Of a DNA stretch of 64,000 nt, positions 1-11,720 are shown one piece after another. This DNA is from Austropuccinia psidii (lineage: Eukaryota > Basidiomycota > Pucciniomycetes > Pucciniales > Sphaerophragmiaceae), in NCBI GenBank assembly GCA_023105745.1, contig JALGQZ010000001.1, forward strand, positions 54,754,937-54,818,936, read 5' to 3'. A model generated the notes under the pieces. That model was not told where the DNA came from. It ran no database searches and saw only the letters and a list, made by a program, of their open reading frames with translations. How positions within the stretch are numbered: the first letter of the stretch is position 1; every line of letters begins with the position of its first letter. Both the position numbers and the translations under genes were made by a program.

Positions 1-576
1 TCTCTTTTCTCAGGAAATAATTGAAAGCATTTAATTTCAGAATGATTAGATGAAGTATTATACTTTCCTTTGCGAAAAGGATTGTTCTTCTTAGGTTTAG
101 GAATTAATTGAAGAGTTAGAGAGGCTTGGTCTTCAGTCCCAGATCACCTAAGTATGTCAAGTTCAATCTCTTTGAATAGTTCTTCTACAGTCAGAATCTT
201 GGGAGAGACTTTGAGTGAGGGAAGAATGAAGTGCAGACATCTCTGCATGTTTCAAGGAGAAGCTGAAGAACATCAAAGGTAAGAACTTGTACCATTATAT
301 TCACTTCAAAGAGACTTTGAGAGAGACCTTGGAGTAGTTTAAGAGCTGAGAAAAAGGGGGATATGGCTTTGGATAAGGCAGAGGAAGAAGATGGGAGTTC
401 AATACTTAATAGTTTCCCAAAGTTGGAAGCAATTGTTTCACCAGATGAGGAGATATGCTACTGCTTAATGGTATTCCATAGCTTACACAGATCCTCATCT
501 TCATTGGAAACAAATTTTTCATAATTTTCATGATCCAGATGACCTACTATGAGATAATAAACCATCTCTTACTTTT
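1..576 (-). pseudogene. C2 copia gag, central/C-terminal part (decayed)
   Basis: Minus-strand translation gives pieces of a copia-type Gag: around 545-430 a stretch reading HENYEKFVSNEDEDLCKLWN, then serine-rich GETIASNFGKLLSIE and SPFFSALKLLQGLS, and near the left edge a basic stretch ending in SEIKCFQLFPEKR, like the C-terminal Gag finger region of the intact copia at 51858-52318. Several stops and frame changes break it. It continues the Gag that begins at 46077: across the C1 insertion the frame runs from ...IYLKK at 45886 into EMVYYLI just left of 576. So this is the far side of a gene split by about 45 kb of inserted DNA. Pol lies beyond the left edge. Family call is firm; exact exon limits are not. 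Confidence 0.75.
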
Positions 577-760
577 TGTAAGGGGTGAGAGGCAAATGCC
601 TAATATTCACACACAGTCACACGAGTTCAGGATCTCAAAATGGAAGTCAAAACTGAACTTGTGCAATACAATAAGATTTATATAGTCTACCTACAGCAAT
701 GATCTGATATTCAATGATTACAATGCTACATTAACTTGTGGTATTGCCTCTTGACCAACA
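577..760 (-). repeat. C1 3' LTR (184 bp)
   Basis: This matches 45703-45885 along its whole length, with scattered differences, and both copies are bounded by TG and CA. It is the 3' LTR because pol ends to its right and a purine tract on the minus strand (GGGAAGGGG, plus 761-769) touches it. The flank 572-576 is CTTTT, the same as the flank of the other LTR. Confidence 0.85.
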
Positions 761-861
761 CCCCTTCCCATGATCACAAGTTCAACCCTTCTAGAAATTT
801 TTGATGTTTATTTGGGGGAAGAAAATTAGTGAAAATATCTCTTATTTGGTCTGTAGTTGAT
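761..861 (-). pseudogene. C1 pol, last codons of RNase H region, and polypurine tract
   Basis: Read on the minus strand from 861, the frame gives STTDQIRDIFTNFLPPNKHQ followed by KFLEGLNL and a stop. This is the usual C-terminus of copia Pol (the TDQxADxFTK motif). The tract GGGAAGGGG follows directly (plus 761-769) and abuts the LTR, as expected for the plus-strand primer. The upstream part of the same protein lies at 41579-41796; G1 and B1 separate the two. If both are cut out, the frame is kept apart from one TGA at the junction. Confidence 0.8.
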
Positions 862-2673
862 TGTGAGCCTTAGAGGTATTTTCATATACCTAAAAGAACA
901 CAAATAATAAAACAAGATACAATTATAAAAAAATAAACTTATTTATATTACCAAATCAAAAATCAAAATTTAATTATAATTTAAAAATAAAATTAAATTG
1001 AAATTTAAACTTGTGAAAACACATTTTTACTTGAAAAAATTAAGTAAAAATGAATTTTTAACAAAATTACTTAAATTAAAATATTTTTGGAAACAAGTGA
1101 AATAAAACTATTATAAAATTTGATCCAAAAAATAAACATAAGAAAATTGGTTCACCATTGGATTCTTCATAAAAGATAAGGTGGCATCACCTTTGGGTGA
1201 AATGCCTGTAACTCAACTCTAAATAAGCTTAAATTAAGTTTTTAGTATTTTCCATATAAAAATTGAAAATACTCAAAATCTTAATTCAATTCAGACCACA
1301 TGTGGTGTCAACCATCAATTTTTGTGTGAAAATTGAGGTGTGGTGTGTAGTTTAGAAGTTAAGAGGAATTGAAGTATTTTCAATTGAAATGTCAAAATGT
1401 GTGTGTGTATTAAATAAGTGAGCTTTAATTTACATTTGAGGTATCAATTATCACAGTTGTGTAGCTGTCAAACTCAATTGAATCTCATGTGTAAATTACA
1501 AGTATATTACATGATGAGGAATTAAAGAAAAAATAAATTGGAAAGATTAATTTTGGAAGGGGAAAAGGAATCTTGGCTTCAAGGGAGCCAGACCCCCAAA
1601 TTTCTTCCTGACAGGTGTGAGATGTCAAACTAAACACAAAAATACATCACTTTTCGCCTGGAATTGAGTCACAGGGTCTGTGACTCAATTGATGATGAGG
1701 TTTTGATACCAACCTGGGCAGTTTTAGCTGTTTCTAAGAGGGTAAAACTATCCTTAAGATACTAAAATCCTAGTAACAACAGCTTTAACTCGCTTTGAAG
1801 TCTCTTGGACGCATTCTGGAGTTTTTTGAAGGCTTAAAACCAGGTATGACTATAGCAATGGCTGATTTAAGGGTTCAAAATGGCTGAAAATAGCAAAAAT
1901 TGGCTAAAACCAGCCCTTTTTTTGTCTAAACCAGGGTCAAATGATGCAATAATTGGCTTTCCTGTTGTAAGATTGTTTCCCACAACTAACAATAGTAATT
2001 TTTACTATTGCAGTAAGGAAATTGGTGGCTATAAAAGAATGTATTCTTTGCCCCACTTTTCTCTTCATGTTAGAATATTTTCCTTTTATAATTTGTTTAA
2101 ACACTGTTAAATCAATCAGTAAAAGGGTCCAAAAACCCTTTTTTTATCCTTTTAAAACTTTTATCCATGTGGAAAAACCATTATAATCATTGTGTGTAAC
2201 TCTCATAATCATTGTTTGTAACTCTTATAATCATTTTTACCCTTTAATGACCCCATAAGTGAATTAAAGCATCTTTCATCACTGTTAACTTTGTCACTTT
2301 GTTTCCCAATTCACTCTGGTTAATTTTGGTGTGTTTTCTCTTTAATAATATTCTCAAAGAATTTGTCCTTAAATTAATTTCCTGCAGTCCTTTTCTCAAT
2401 TAATTCCAATTGAAATTTCTCTTGAAGAAATTTCTTTTTTAGCCTTGAATATCTCTTGTAGAGTATTTTTGGATAAATTTTTATTGTTGGTAAAACAATA
2501 AATCTTCATAATTTTTTTGGTTTTATACTTATAAAGTTAAAAACTAGAAAATTGGAGTGTTTACTCTTAAAACTCATATTTCATAATATTTTTAACCAAT
2601 TTTTCCCTTATACAAATTTTGAGGACAGGAAAAGTACTTCATTTCAATCAAATTTTCAGTCCCACACCTTACC
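862..2673 (+). repeat. G1 5' LTR (about 1812 bp)
   Basis: It starts TGTGAGCC; the right end is placed by comparison with the solo copy at 50020-51857, whose end reads ACACCTTACA, here ACACCTTACC. The next bases, TTTGGGCCCAGCC, resemble the primer site of B1 and B2. A likely TATA box, TATAAAAG, is at 2030-2037, in a segment shared with the other two copies. Short reading frames inside (for example 1880-2110) are not genes. Confidence 0.8.
2030..2037 (+). promoter_or_regulatory. Probable TATA box of the G1 LTR
   Basis: TATAAAAG lies about two thirds of the way through the LTR. The solo LTR has the same octamer on its coding strand (plus 50637-50644), and the G1 3' LTR has TATAAGAG near 19788. 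Position and conservation suggest the core promoter; no transcript start can be seen. Confidence 0.5.
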
Positions 2674-2964
2674 TTTGGGCCCAGCCCTGATACTTTACCT
2701 GTGACATATTTTTTAATACTTTTAAATCCTTTTTCTTATATTGAAAAATTAAAAAAAATCCATAAAAATACTTATAAATTAAAAAAATCCATAAAAATAC
2801 TTATAAGCAAAAAAAGCCATAAGAATACTTATAGATCAAAAAAATTCATAAAAAATAAAACCTTTTCATATTATAAGTGAGGCTTTATTCTTTCATTTCT
2901 CTTTTGAAAAAATTATTTTTTTACTTAATTAATTTCTTTCTTCATTAAGTTTATTGTTTCACAA
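2674..2964 (+). repeat. G1 leader with primer-site-like start and tandem repeat (2759-2855)
   Basis: The leader begins TTTGGGCCCAGCC, in the place where B1 and B2 have their primer site. At 2759-2855 a unit of about 30 bp built on CCATAAAAATACTTATAA recurs at 2759, 2790 and 2817, with a partial fourth at 2848. The rest is AT-rich and shows no reading frame before an ATG near 2965. Confidence 0.55.
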
Positions 2965-5320
2965 CATGGTAAGACAAGAAAATATTAAAACTGCATCAAC
3001 AATTGCTAGCATTATTGCTGCCAGTACTGCCAATTTTGACTATAATAGCACAGTTATTATAAGTCAGAACAACCAACCAGAGCCAATTTCTTCTTAATTA
3101 ATCAACCTGCACATAAGTAATACCCTTCAGAAGGCAAATAATTTGGTCAATAGTAAGTTGTTTGACGTAAAACTACTTTTTTAAAATTTTTAATCATAGA
3201 TATTCCTTTAACAAGATCAGGAGGCAGCTATAGCTCCTCAAGAAGCTTCCAAAAAGGTCATAGAAGTGATTATGGCAGAAGCCAATCAGTTACAGAAGAA
3301 CAAGGGTCAGTAAATGAATCCCAAACTAATAATGTATGCTATTCTGAAGCTAATAATACTGTTTTACCTTCAAAAAGAGCTTACATTGCGGCAAGAAGCC
3401 TCAGTGGAAATTTACAAAGCCATCCAAAAGGCATAAAACAATTAATTGCAGCAAAAAGAGTACCAGATCCTTGCAGATCTGTCAAAAATCTGCATGAGTT
3501 CTTACCTGACTATGAGAAAATCTCTGGGCCATCCCAGTACTTTCAAGCTACTCCATGGATGGCATCCATTGATTGAAAAAAAAACATGATGCTTTTAACA
3601 GCATAATGCAGGACAAAAAACCCTCCACCACCCAGGCAAGTGCCAAAAACAGCCCCAGTAGCCAGACACAGCAATTGAAACATGAAAAATTAGCCAAAAC
3701 CTCAGAACAAGGGCAAAGGCAAAGCACAAGCTACAAAACCTTACAGCCAGGGATACAGAATCCCAAAGGTTTAGCAGGAACTCATGGAAAATTCATTTCA
3801 GATGGCCAGAACAATGGTGGAACTACAGAAAAAGGAGGAAGCCTGCCTAAAATATCAGAAATGATTTCTGATATTCTGGATGGCATTCCAAACTTGTAAA
3901 GAGCCATAAATGACTTAAAAAGTCATATTTCTGATAAAATTCATCAATTTGTAACAATATTAAAACAAATAGTTTAAATCTGAGCCAAATAAATGAGAGA
4001 CTTATGTGTTTTGACAAAGGTTTAAGAACAATTAAATCTTCTAATAATGACAATTCATTTGGAAATAAATTAAATGAAAAATCTGCCATTATTAAACCGT
4101 TAACAGACAAACATTCCAAATTCAATATTGAGTACATAATTGAAACAAGAACAAAGCAAGCCATAAATATTTTTAAAGAATATAATAAGAAAGTTCTTTA
4201 TGATATTGCAAATTCATTTAATAAAGTAAAGACATATACAAGAAGTATCAAAATTAACAATGAAGTTGAAACAAGTAATTTCTGATAATACTAGACAGAC
4301 AGAATTATGGCAAGAATTTACACATAAGGATGATATGTATAAAGTTGAAGTAATAAATTTAATACAATGCTTCCAAAATGAGTTTGAAAATTATCAAAGG
4401 TGTAGCAACAGTAAAATGAAAGATATTGAACAACTAATGCACACCTTACCAAGAATGTCTACACCTCTGAATCAAATTGAGGGTACAAGAATTCCCAACG
4501 CACAAGGATTGGAGGTAGAAAACTCACAATTAAAGAATGAATTTCCCACCTCTTTCCATAGCTTGGACCCATCAGTGGGCCATGAATTGTTGAAAGAGGT
4601 AGCAAAGCTCAAGGAATGGCCTCACTTCAGTGGTAAAGGAGAATGTGATCATATGGAATTCATCAGGTGCATTGACTTGATTAAAGAAGATTTTAAATTC
4701 CCAGACATATTGGTAACAGAAATATTTAACACCTTCTTTGCCAGATAAGCCCACAGATGATATATGAAATTAAGACAAGCACATGAACATCAAAGCTGGA
4801 CTTGGTGGAAATCCCAAATAATCAACAAATGGGCCAATGATTCTTGGAGATTTAAGGTGGAAAAAGCCTTTGAATCTTCAAATTTAATGCTGAAAAAGAG
4901 AGAGCTTTACCATGGTTTTGCCAACAAAAAAACACATTGAGAGCATTATATCCTGACATGTCATAATCTATGATTCACAGAAAAGTTCTAAGAAAATGTG
5001 GGGGTGATTTGGAGCATGCTGTTAAAAGCAGATCTACTTAAAAATCTTAAGCAGAAGATATGATTCATATATTGGAAGAAGTAACCACCAGAACTAGAAT
5101 TGGTTCCAGTAGGTTGAATCCCAAAAGAAGGCTTAATACACCTTGGAAATATTCTGTGGAAAAAATACCAAAGGAAATTCTAATAACATTGTATATAAAT
5201 CTACAGATATGATCAGGAAGTGCCATATTTTCCAGAGCGCCACAAATTTAGCTAATTCATCTCCAAAAAAAGGGGGAAATTAATGAAATTTACATTGAAA
5301 AGGAACCTGATGTTGAAAAA
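2965..5320 (+). pseudogene. G1 gag (decayed gypsy Gag)
   Basis: Starting from an ATG near 2965, open pieces in several frames show Gag-like protein. The 3573-3899 piece is Lys/Gln/Ser-rich. The 4260-4748 piece matches the Gag of B1 and B2 (here HELLKEVAKLKEWPHFSGKG and CDHMEFIRCIDLIKEDF; in B2 LMKEAHQLKEWPTITGEG). The next 300 bp keep traces of the WWK-x2-IINKWAND block in another frame. The zinc-knuckle area near 5220 is too mutated to show its cysteines. Multiple stops and frameshifts make it non-functional. It feeds into the protease region directly downstream, as in a single gypsy Gag-Pol. Confidence 0.7.
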
Positions 5321-8094
5321 GATGGTGAGGTAATTGAGGAAAATTCAGATGATAAATCAAAAGTGTTTTTTGAATCTTCAAAAGATATAGAAAATATCAA
5401 TTCCACTTTTTACATCATGGAATATTATTCCCACTTGCCACAATTAAGAAATTGTCAACTTGATTTATCAAAGATTCAATATGCACAACTAATGAAGACC
5501 AAACCAAACAGGGGAAAAGGTTATACAGCTGGTAAATTCTGTATAAGAGAAGTTTTAATTGAAAACAAACCCATTAAGCTTTCACTTGACCCCGGAGCCT
5601 TCTACTCTTGTGTTGGAAAATCTTTTCTTAAAACCTGTGTACCAAACTTTGAAGATCAATTGTTTACAATTGATGACATAAAATTTAATAGTGCAAGTAA
5701 TCCAATGAAAGCATTGGGCATATTGGAGGCTACTATCATATTCCCCCACATAAATGGAAATTTCATAATAACCTTTGGATTTGTTGTTATGAAAAACTGC
5801 TCTAGTACCCATTTTATAATGGGAAATGATTACGTAATCATGTATTGCATATATTTACATAAATTGAAGACAGATACTTTACCATTGGGGACAATAAATG
5901 TCAAAAATTTGCCTTTTTACCATTGAAAAGACAAATTACAGTAAGAAAAGTATCACCCGTCAGCTTAGAGTTAGAAAAATTCAAGTCTGAGCAGTTGAAT
6001 GAAGCTGAAATCAGTCCTCAACTCACTGATAAACAAGAAAGTTAACTTTCTTCCCTTTTATATGACCACAAATATACCTTTTCAAAAGATAAAGAGCCAC
6101 TGGAAGCAATTTTGGGTCATAAAGTTGAAATTACTCTTAATATTGAAATACCTTACCCACCAATCTTGAGAAGACCTACATATCCAGAAAGTCCAAAATC
6201 AAGAGAAGCTCTGGAAATCCATATTAAAGAGCTTTTAGACCTTGGTGTAATAAGAAAGGTTGGTCACAATTAGGAGGTAGAAGTAATTAAACCAGTCATA
6301 GTGGAATGGCACAATGGAAAATCTAGAATGGTTGGGGACTTTAGAGCTCTCAGAACCTACAATGTTCCAGACAGTTACCCAATACAAAAAATACAAATTG
6401 CCCTTACCCAAATATCTCAAGAAGTTTATATAAGCACTATGGATACCCTTAAGGATTTCATAAAAATTTGGTGACACCAAGGGCAAGAAAATGCTTGAGA
6501 ATTATTTCTCATTGTGGAGTGTATGAATGTCTGAGGATGCCTTTTGGTATCAAGAATGCACCTTCAAGCTTCCAAAGAATTATGAATGAAATATTCCCTG
6601 AAGAGGTTTCAGAAGGATGGTTAATCATTTACATTGATGACATCATTGTCTGTTCCAAAAATTGGGAAGAACATATATACAGATTATCCACAGTTTTGAA
6701 CAAAATTCAATTTGTACACATGAACATTTCCTTAAATAAATTTCATTTTTGATCGAAAGAACTCAAAGCACTGGGACGTGTAGTATCTGTTTTCTCCATT
6801 GGGATTTAAAAAACCAAAGTTACAACAGTGCTACTGAAGCCTATGCCTCAGAAAAAAAAGAAATTCAGTTATTATGGGGGTTTGCAGTATATTACAGGCA
6901 GAATATTAAAGATTTCTCATCCATACAAAGGTCTCTTTAGAAATTACGTGACAAAGACACAGCATTTGAAATGACTGTTGACAGAGTCAAAGCCTTTGAA
7001 TCTTTAAGACAAGACTTGACTACTGATCTACTATTACTGATTCCAGAAGTTTAGCTTCCCTTTAAGCTTTATATTAATGCATCAGAGGATGGGCTAGGTG
7101 CTGCACTTCATCAGGTCCAGACTATAAATCTTAAACCTGTGGAAGGACCCATATGTCTCATATCCAGGCAAATCAAAACAACTGAAACTAGATATGGGGC
7201 AAGTCAGATGGAGTGTTTATGCCTTGTCTGGGCCTTAGAAAAACTCAATTACTTCCTGGAAGGATGTGTTTTTGAAGTGATAACAGATTGTACCGCTGTT
7301 AAATCACTTTTAGACATGAAAACACCTAACAGGCATATGATCAGATGGCAAATAGCCATACAGGAGTAGAGAGGTAATATGAATATTGTTCCCAAAGATG
7401 GGAATTTTCATAAAAATGCAGATGGGCATTATCAAATAATATTGATAATCCTTCTTATGTGCCAGAAGATGCTTCCCCACAGATCCCAATAGAAGGAATC
7501 AGCGTTACAGATCTTAACACAACATTCTTTGAAGAAGTAAGAAAAAGCTATACTCATGATAAGAATTGTAGCATCCTATTCCAATTACTTACCAAAGACT
7601 GTAAAGACAACTCTTTGATACATGCCTTATATTATGGATGGTGTAATGTAGCACAGAACTGAGGATACATGTGTAATGACAGTTGTGAACAGGTCCTTAA
7701 TCAATCTTGTACTGAAAGAATGCATGACAGCCCCTTCTCAGGACACCTGTGTGAGTACAGGAAAAGAGAAAAGGTCAAGACCTGTATATTGTGGCCAATA
7801 TGACAAAGGGATGTTGCAGAGTATTGCAAAACGTGTGACAGATGTCAAAAGGAAAATAAATCCACTGGAAAAAGACTTGGGAATATGATCAGAATCCAAG
7901 AACCAAGCAAGCCTTGGGAGATTTTTCATATGTATTGGGTAACTGCTTTAACACCAGGGGGTGATAGAAGTCATAATGCATTCCTAGTGATTGTTGACAC
8001 ATTTAGTAAGACTCAAATCTTTCTACCATGTCACAAGGATTACACAGCCATGAATACAGCTCTTATAATATGGAATGGAGTAATATCATGGACT
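5321..8094 (+). pseudogene. G1 pol: protease, reverse transcriptase, RNase H, integrase N-terminal part
   Basis: The order of domains is clear despite stops. Protease lies at 5500-5860, with LDPGAFYSC where B2 has LDTGAYCTC, so the catalytic DTG has become DPG. Reverse transcriptase lies at about 6100-6750, with the active-site block YIDDIIVCSKNWEEH at 6630-6675. RNase H lies at 6960-7370 ([36 protein letters not shown]). The spacer and the CHxC-type integrase finger lie at 7450-7880, and the start of the integrase core at 7885-8094, where the expected [12 protein letters not shown] reads HMYWVTALTPGG, losing the first catalytic Asp. The coding stops at 8099 because D has inserted; it resumes at 17667. 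Confidence 0.8.
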
Positions 8095-8351
8095 GGCATT
8101 GTCACAACCATGGAAATCCACCCTGTTGGACCTCATTATGGCAGGGATATGCCATATCCATATTCATTGGAAAAATTTGCCATTGTCATGTCTTATGGCC
8201 TTGATGGTCATTGTATCATCTGGGGCTAACCTGGCCCCTCCACCATCATCAAGCCATTCTAGGCTGTCTCTTTGCTATTGGGAATCTTGGGTATTTTCCA
8301 CACAACAGGGAAAACACAGCCCAAAAGCCTGTATCTGGCTCTTTAAGCTTT

Positions 8352-8425
8352 GAATACAGTTTGTGCACTTTGACACAATTTTGCGCACTTTGACGCAGTT
8401 TGTGCACTTTGATACATTTTGCGCA
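8352..8425 (+). repeat. GCGCACTTTGACGCA tandem array in D 5' LTR
   Basis: About three units related to TTTGCGCACTTTGACGCAG lie head to tail here, followed by shorter TTTGCGCATTT pieces. The 3' LTR has only about one and a half units in the corresponding place (16388-16430) but a second, longer cluster at 16526-16587, so unit number changed after insertion or during copying. The array is in the first quarter of the LTR, where upstream promoter elements would be expected; its role is unknown. Confidence 0.65.
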
Positions 8426-8488
8426 TTTTTCGCATTTGGCTGTATTAATCCATTTAGGACATATTTCTCATGTATTATGTGAAATATG

Positions 8489-8516
8489 CCCAAAAGGCCA
8501 TATCAGGCCTTTTGGG
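8489..8516. repeat. Perfect 11-bp hairpin in D 5' LTR
   Basis: CCCAAAAGGCC and GGCCTTTTGGG flank a 6-bp loop ATATCA. The same stem and loop are intact in the 3' LTR at 16483-16510 although flanking bases differ. It could act as a DNA or RNA hairpin; no further evidence is visible. Confidence 0.6.
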
Positions 8517-9618
8517 GCTTAACTTCCAGATTGGTGCACTTTGACGCAATACATTTTTAAATCTGTATTAGCTGTATTTAGCCGAATACCCCAAAAGACA
8601 CTTTATCACCTCTACAGCCTTCAAAAGCCAAGTTTCACTCTTGTGCTCCTGGCATCATTCCAAAAGACCTCTGGCCACATTCAACCTTCAGTAACCAAAA
8701 GTGCCATATATGGTGTTATACACCATTATGCATCTTTTTTCAGAAGAAATCCAATGGCGGCAATTTCAAATGGTTATTTCAACTTTTCAACAGATCATCA
8801 AGGCAGACCTTCCAGAGGATTTATCAAGGCTCAAGGGCAAGTGTCATAATCTCCAATACCAATGACGCCATCAAGCAATCAATGGTTATTCTCACTCAGA
8901 GTATTCCTCCAAAGGAATACTGGCTGTTCATTCTCAAGGGATATTCAAGAGGAAGTTCCAAAACAACTTGTCAAGTGTCAATGCTCCATCAGTCCAACTT
9001 GACAACCACATTCATTTCAATACAGTCAGGATTCATCAAGACCTGTATTTCAATCATACATCATGGGAAAATAATTCAACACAGTTCATTTCCCAATCTG
9101 GCAAGGTATACACTCCATCAGACAATCAATACAGCTTCCAGTATTCAATACAGGACCACTGTTAGCCTGAAGGAGTCAAGCTCTCAAACTTTCACATATA
9201 CCAGCCTCCTTTGACCCTGGGGGGTTTTTCCCCAGTTAATTAATATATTTTGATATTATTTTATCTTTATTTATCTTACCATTTTGTTAAGTGAATACTG
9301 ATATTATCAAGTCAGTCATTTAGCCCCTTTTCTCTTTCCTTTCTTTGCCTGTCAATGGATATTTGGTGGTCATATCCTTACTAATTCCATTGTTCATTTT
9401 GGCAGGTTGAAACAGTGATTAAGGACTTACTTGGTTTTCTCTTTGGCCAATTGGCTTCTCATTTCACTTATTGCATCTCATCTTTGTACTTGCATCCTTC
9501 TTAGAGAAATTTCTTCTTTTATTTTATTTTCTTTATTCTTTTTGAGTCTTCCAAGTAAGTGCCCTGATTTCTTAGTGCAAGGCCACTCCTGTTTTTCTGT
9601 CCAAGAGCCCCTGTGACA

Positions 9619-10322
9619 TTATATTAATGAACTCATAATTTATTTTCATTCTTTTCATTCTTTTTTTATAGTTTCATTCACTAATTTCATTGAAATTATG
9701 ACTCTTTGATGCTTATAAACTTTATGATTCATTGTAACCTCTCAAGTTTTCCCTCATTCATCATTCATTCTGAAAATTGAAAGCTGACCCCAATTTTATT
9801 TTTTGTTTCTCTTTTTTGAAATCATATCTCAAACCATCATTTTTAATTCATTCATACTTCAGGCTTCGTCTTAATTTTCATTTAATTTTCAAATTTTTTA
9901 TAAAGTTATTCAGACAAATTCTTCACATCAAGATTCATATTTTATTCATTCTTCAATAATTTCATTTTTAAGAAGAGCTCACTTGATTTTGATCTGACAT
10001 AAATCTATACTGACCTGAAGATTTAATTGATTTTGCTGATTTTTCACATCAATAATTTTGACAAAAATTGATTTTGCCTCAAGAATTCATTTTGATTGAT
10101 TGATTTCTTGCAAGAATTTGATTTTGATTGATTTTACTTATTTGATTCATTGACTTCAAGTTTTTATTTGATATTTCGATGATTTATTTACCTGAAGATC
10201 TTATTTGATTTATTGATTTTTATTGATTTTGACTTGTGACTTCAAGCATTATTTCCAATTGCCTCAAGTTTTCATCTTCAAATCTTTATTCTTGTCCATT
10301 TTTTTCATTTTATCCTGAAATC
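9619..10322 (+). other. D leader, T-rich, without a gene
   Basis: Between the 5' LTR and the first Gag ATG lie about 700 bp rich in T and in loose repeats of TTGATT and TTCAAG. The bases after the LTR (TTATATTAATGAACT) do not look like the complement of a tRNA 3' end that I can recognise. The short open frames at 9777 and upstream of 10323 have biased, low-complexity content and are not called. Confidence 0.6.
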
Positions 10323-11720
10323 ATGCCCATCCAACACTCACCTCCTGCAAGGAAGACAAGATCTCAGGCCAGAACTCAAGCTATTCTCACTCCAACTCCA
10401 AGGGCTCCTCTTGATGGTACCTCAGCCGCTTCTCAACTGAGGGCCCATTTAGACAGAGGACCAAATGTGGAAGAAGCAGCACCGTCCAGGAAGGAAGGAA
10501 GAGTGCCAAGAAGAACAATCTCATTCTCAGGAGTAGTTGGCAGATTTCCAGGAACTTCAAGGACCATTTTCAATGGTGAAGAGGAGGAGGAGAATTCTGT
10601 TAAAGAGGAAGAGTCTGATGGCACCGAAGGTGTCCCTGCTCCTGTGGAGGCAGCTCAAGGTACTGAAGGGCCAACTCTAGCCCACTCTAATCAGCCTGTC
10701 TCTCATCATTCTGAACCATCTTTATTGGCCATTATGCAGCAAATGACTCAGATTATGGCCAATCTTCAAGCAGCTTCATCCCCTGAAGCATCAAGACCAC
10801 CAGCCTTCAAGAATCCATCTATGAACGCACCAGAATTCTTTGATGGGACTCAACCCTTCAAAATTAGAAGCTTTATTCAGTCTTTTCAATTGATTTTTCA
10901 GAATGATTCAGCAAAACTCTCTCAAGACAGAAAGAAGGTCCTTTATGCCACTTTATTTCTCATTGGCAGGGCTGCAAAATGGGTTGAGCCTTATTTTTCC
11001 AATCTCACCAATCAAGATGCAAATTACCTTCTCAATGCATGTAAATTATTTGAATCTCAACTCTTCACCTGGTTTGGGGACCCAAATGAAGTCAGAAAAG
11101 CTGAAGCAGAATTGGATTATTTAAGAATGAAAGGTGGGAATGTATCTTCATAAATTGATTATTTCAGAAGTCTTGTCTCAAGAATTGGAGATTGGGGTGA
11201 AAGGGCTCTTATCCAACATTTCAGGAAGGGATTGCCATCCAGTATTTTGGATCAATTGGCCTCCCATCCTTCAAGAATAGACTGTCTTCAGGTTTTAATG
11301 GATGTTAACTTGGAGCTTGATACCAGGTACCATGAGACACAAAATTAAAAGAGTCATCATCAAGAGAAGGAGCCAGAAGCCTCAAAGTCAAATTCTTCTC
11401 ATCCTCAAAGTTCTTCAAGCTCAAGTCAAAAGAAGAAAAAGAATTTTCAAAAGAGGGACAAGCCCCATTCTTCTTTATTAAATAAATATTTCACGCTGAT
11501 GAATTCTGAAAAAGAAAGAAGAATCAAGGAGGGTCTATGTACCTATTGTGGTGGGAAGCATAGTCTTGAGTCCTGTTTCAAAAGGCCTCAAAACAAGCTT
11601 ACCCAACCATCAGGGAAAAGCCTGAGTGAAGATCATGTTGTGATAAATGGTCCTCATTGTTTTTTATCCAGAGCACAATTGTGCATTCTGAATACTGGTG
11701 TCAAAAATTCTCTTAAATTC
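10323..11720 (+). pseudogene. D gag
   Basis: The chosen start is the ATG at 10323 (MPIQHSPPARKTRSQ), since the longer frame upstream reads low-complexity leader. The order is a basic N-terminus, an acidic EEEEEN/EEES segment, then the capsid-like block with NAPEFFDGTQPFKIRSFIQS and GDPNEVRKAEAELDYL, and RIGDWGERALIQHFRKGLPS. A zinc knuckle, CTYCGGKHSLESC, lies near 11538-11577. The same frame runs on into protease, but stops at 11151 (TAA) and about 11346 (TAA) break it. Gag makes the particle and packages RNA. It would be a single Gag-Pol frame if those stops were absent. Confidence 0.88.

Larger units (their letters stand above)
8100..9618 (+). repeat. D 5' LTR (1519 bp)
   Basis: It pairs with 16132-17661 along its length. 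It carries an array of GCGCACTTTGACGCA-like units at about 8352-8425 and a perfect 11-bp inverted repeat CCCAAAAGGCC (8489-8499) with GGCCTTTTGGG (8506-8516), loop 6 bp. In the array many CG pairs have become TG or CA. Short open frames inside are not supported as genes. Confidence 0.88.

Noticed and set aside
1880..2110. 76-codon frame in the G1 5' LTR
   Set aside because: It lies wholly in LTR sequence and is not open at the same place in the other G1 LTRs.
8352..8425. Possible CRISPR-like array
   Set aside because: Units are head to tail without spacers, in a eukaryotic LTR; this is a short tandem repeat.
8099..9616. Several 60-110 codon frames in the D 5' LTR (and 16092-17219 in the 3' LTR)
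   Set aside because: They overlap one another in different frames, differ between the two LTRs, and cover the repeat array and the hairpin.
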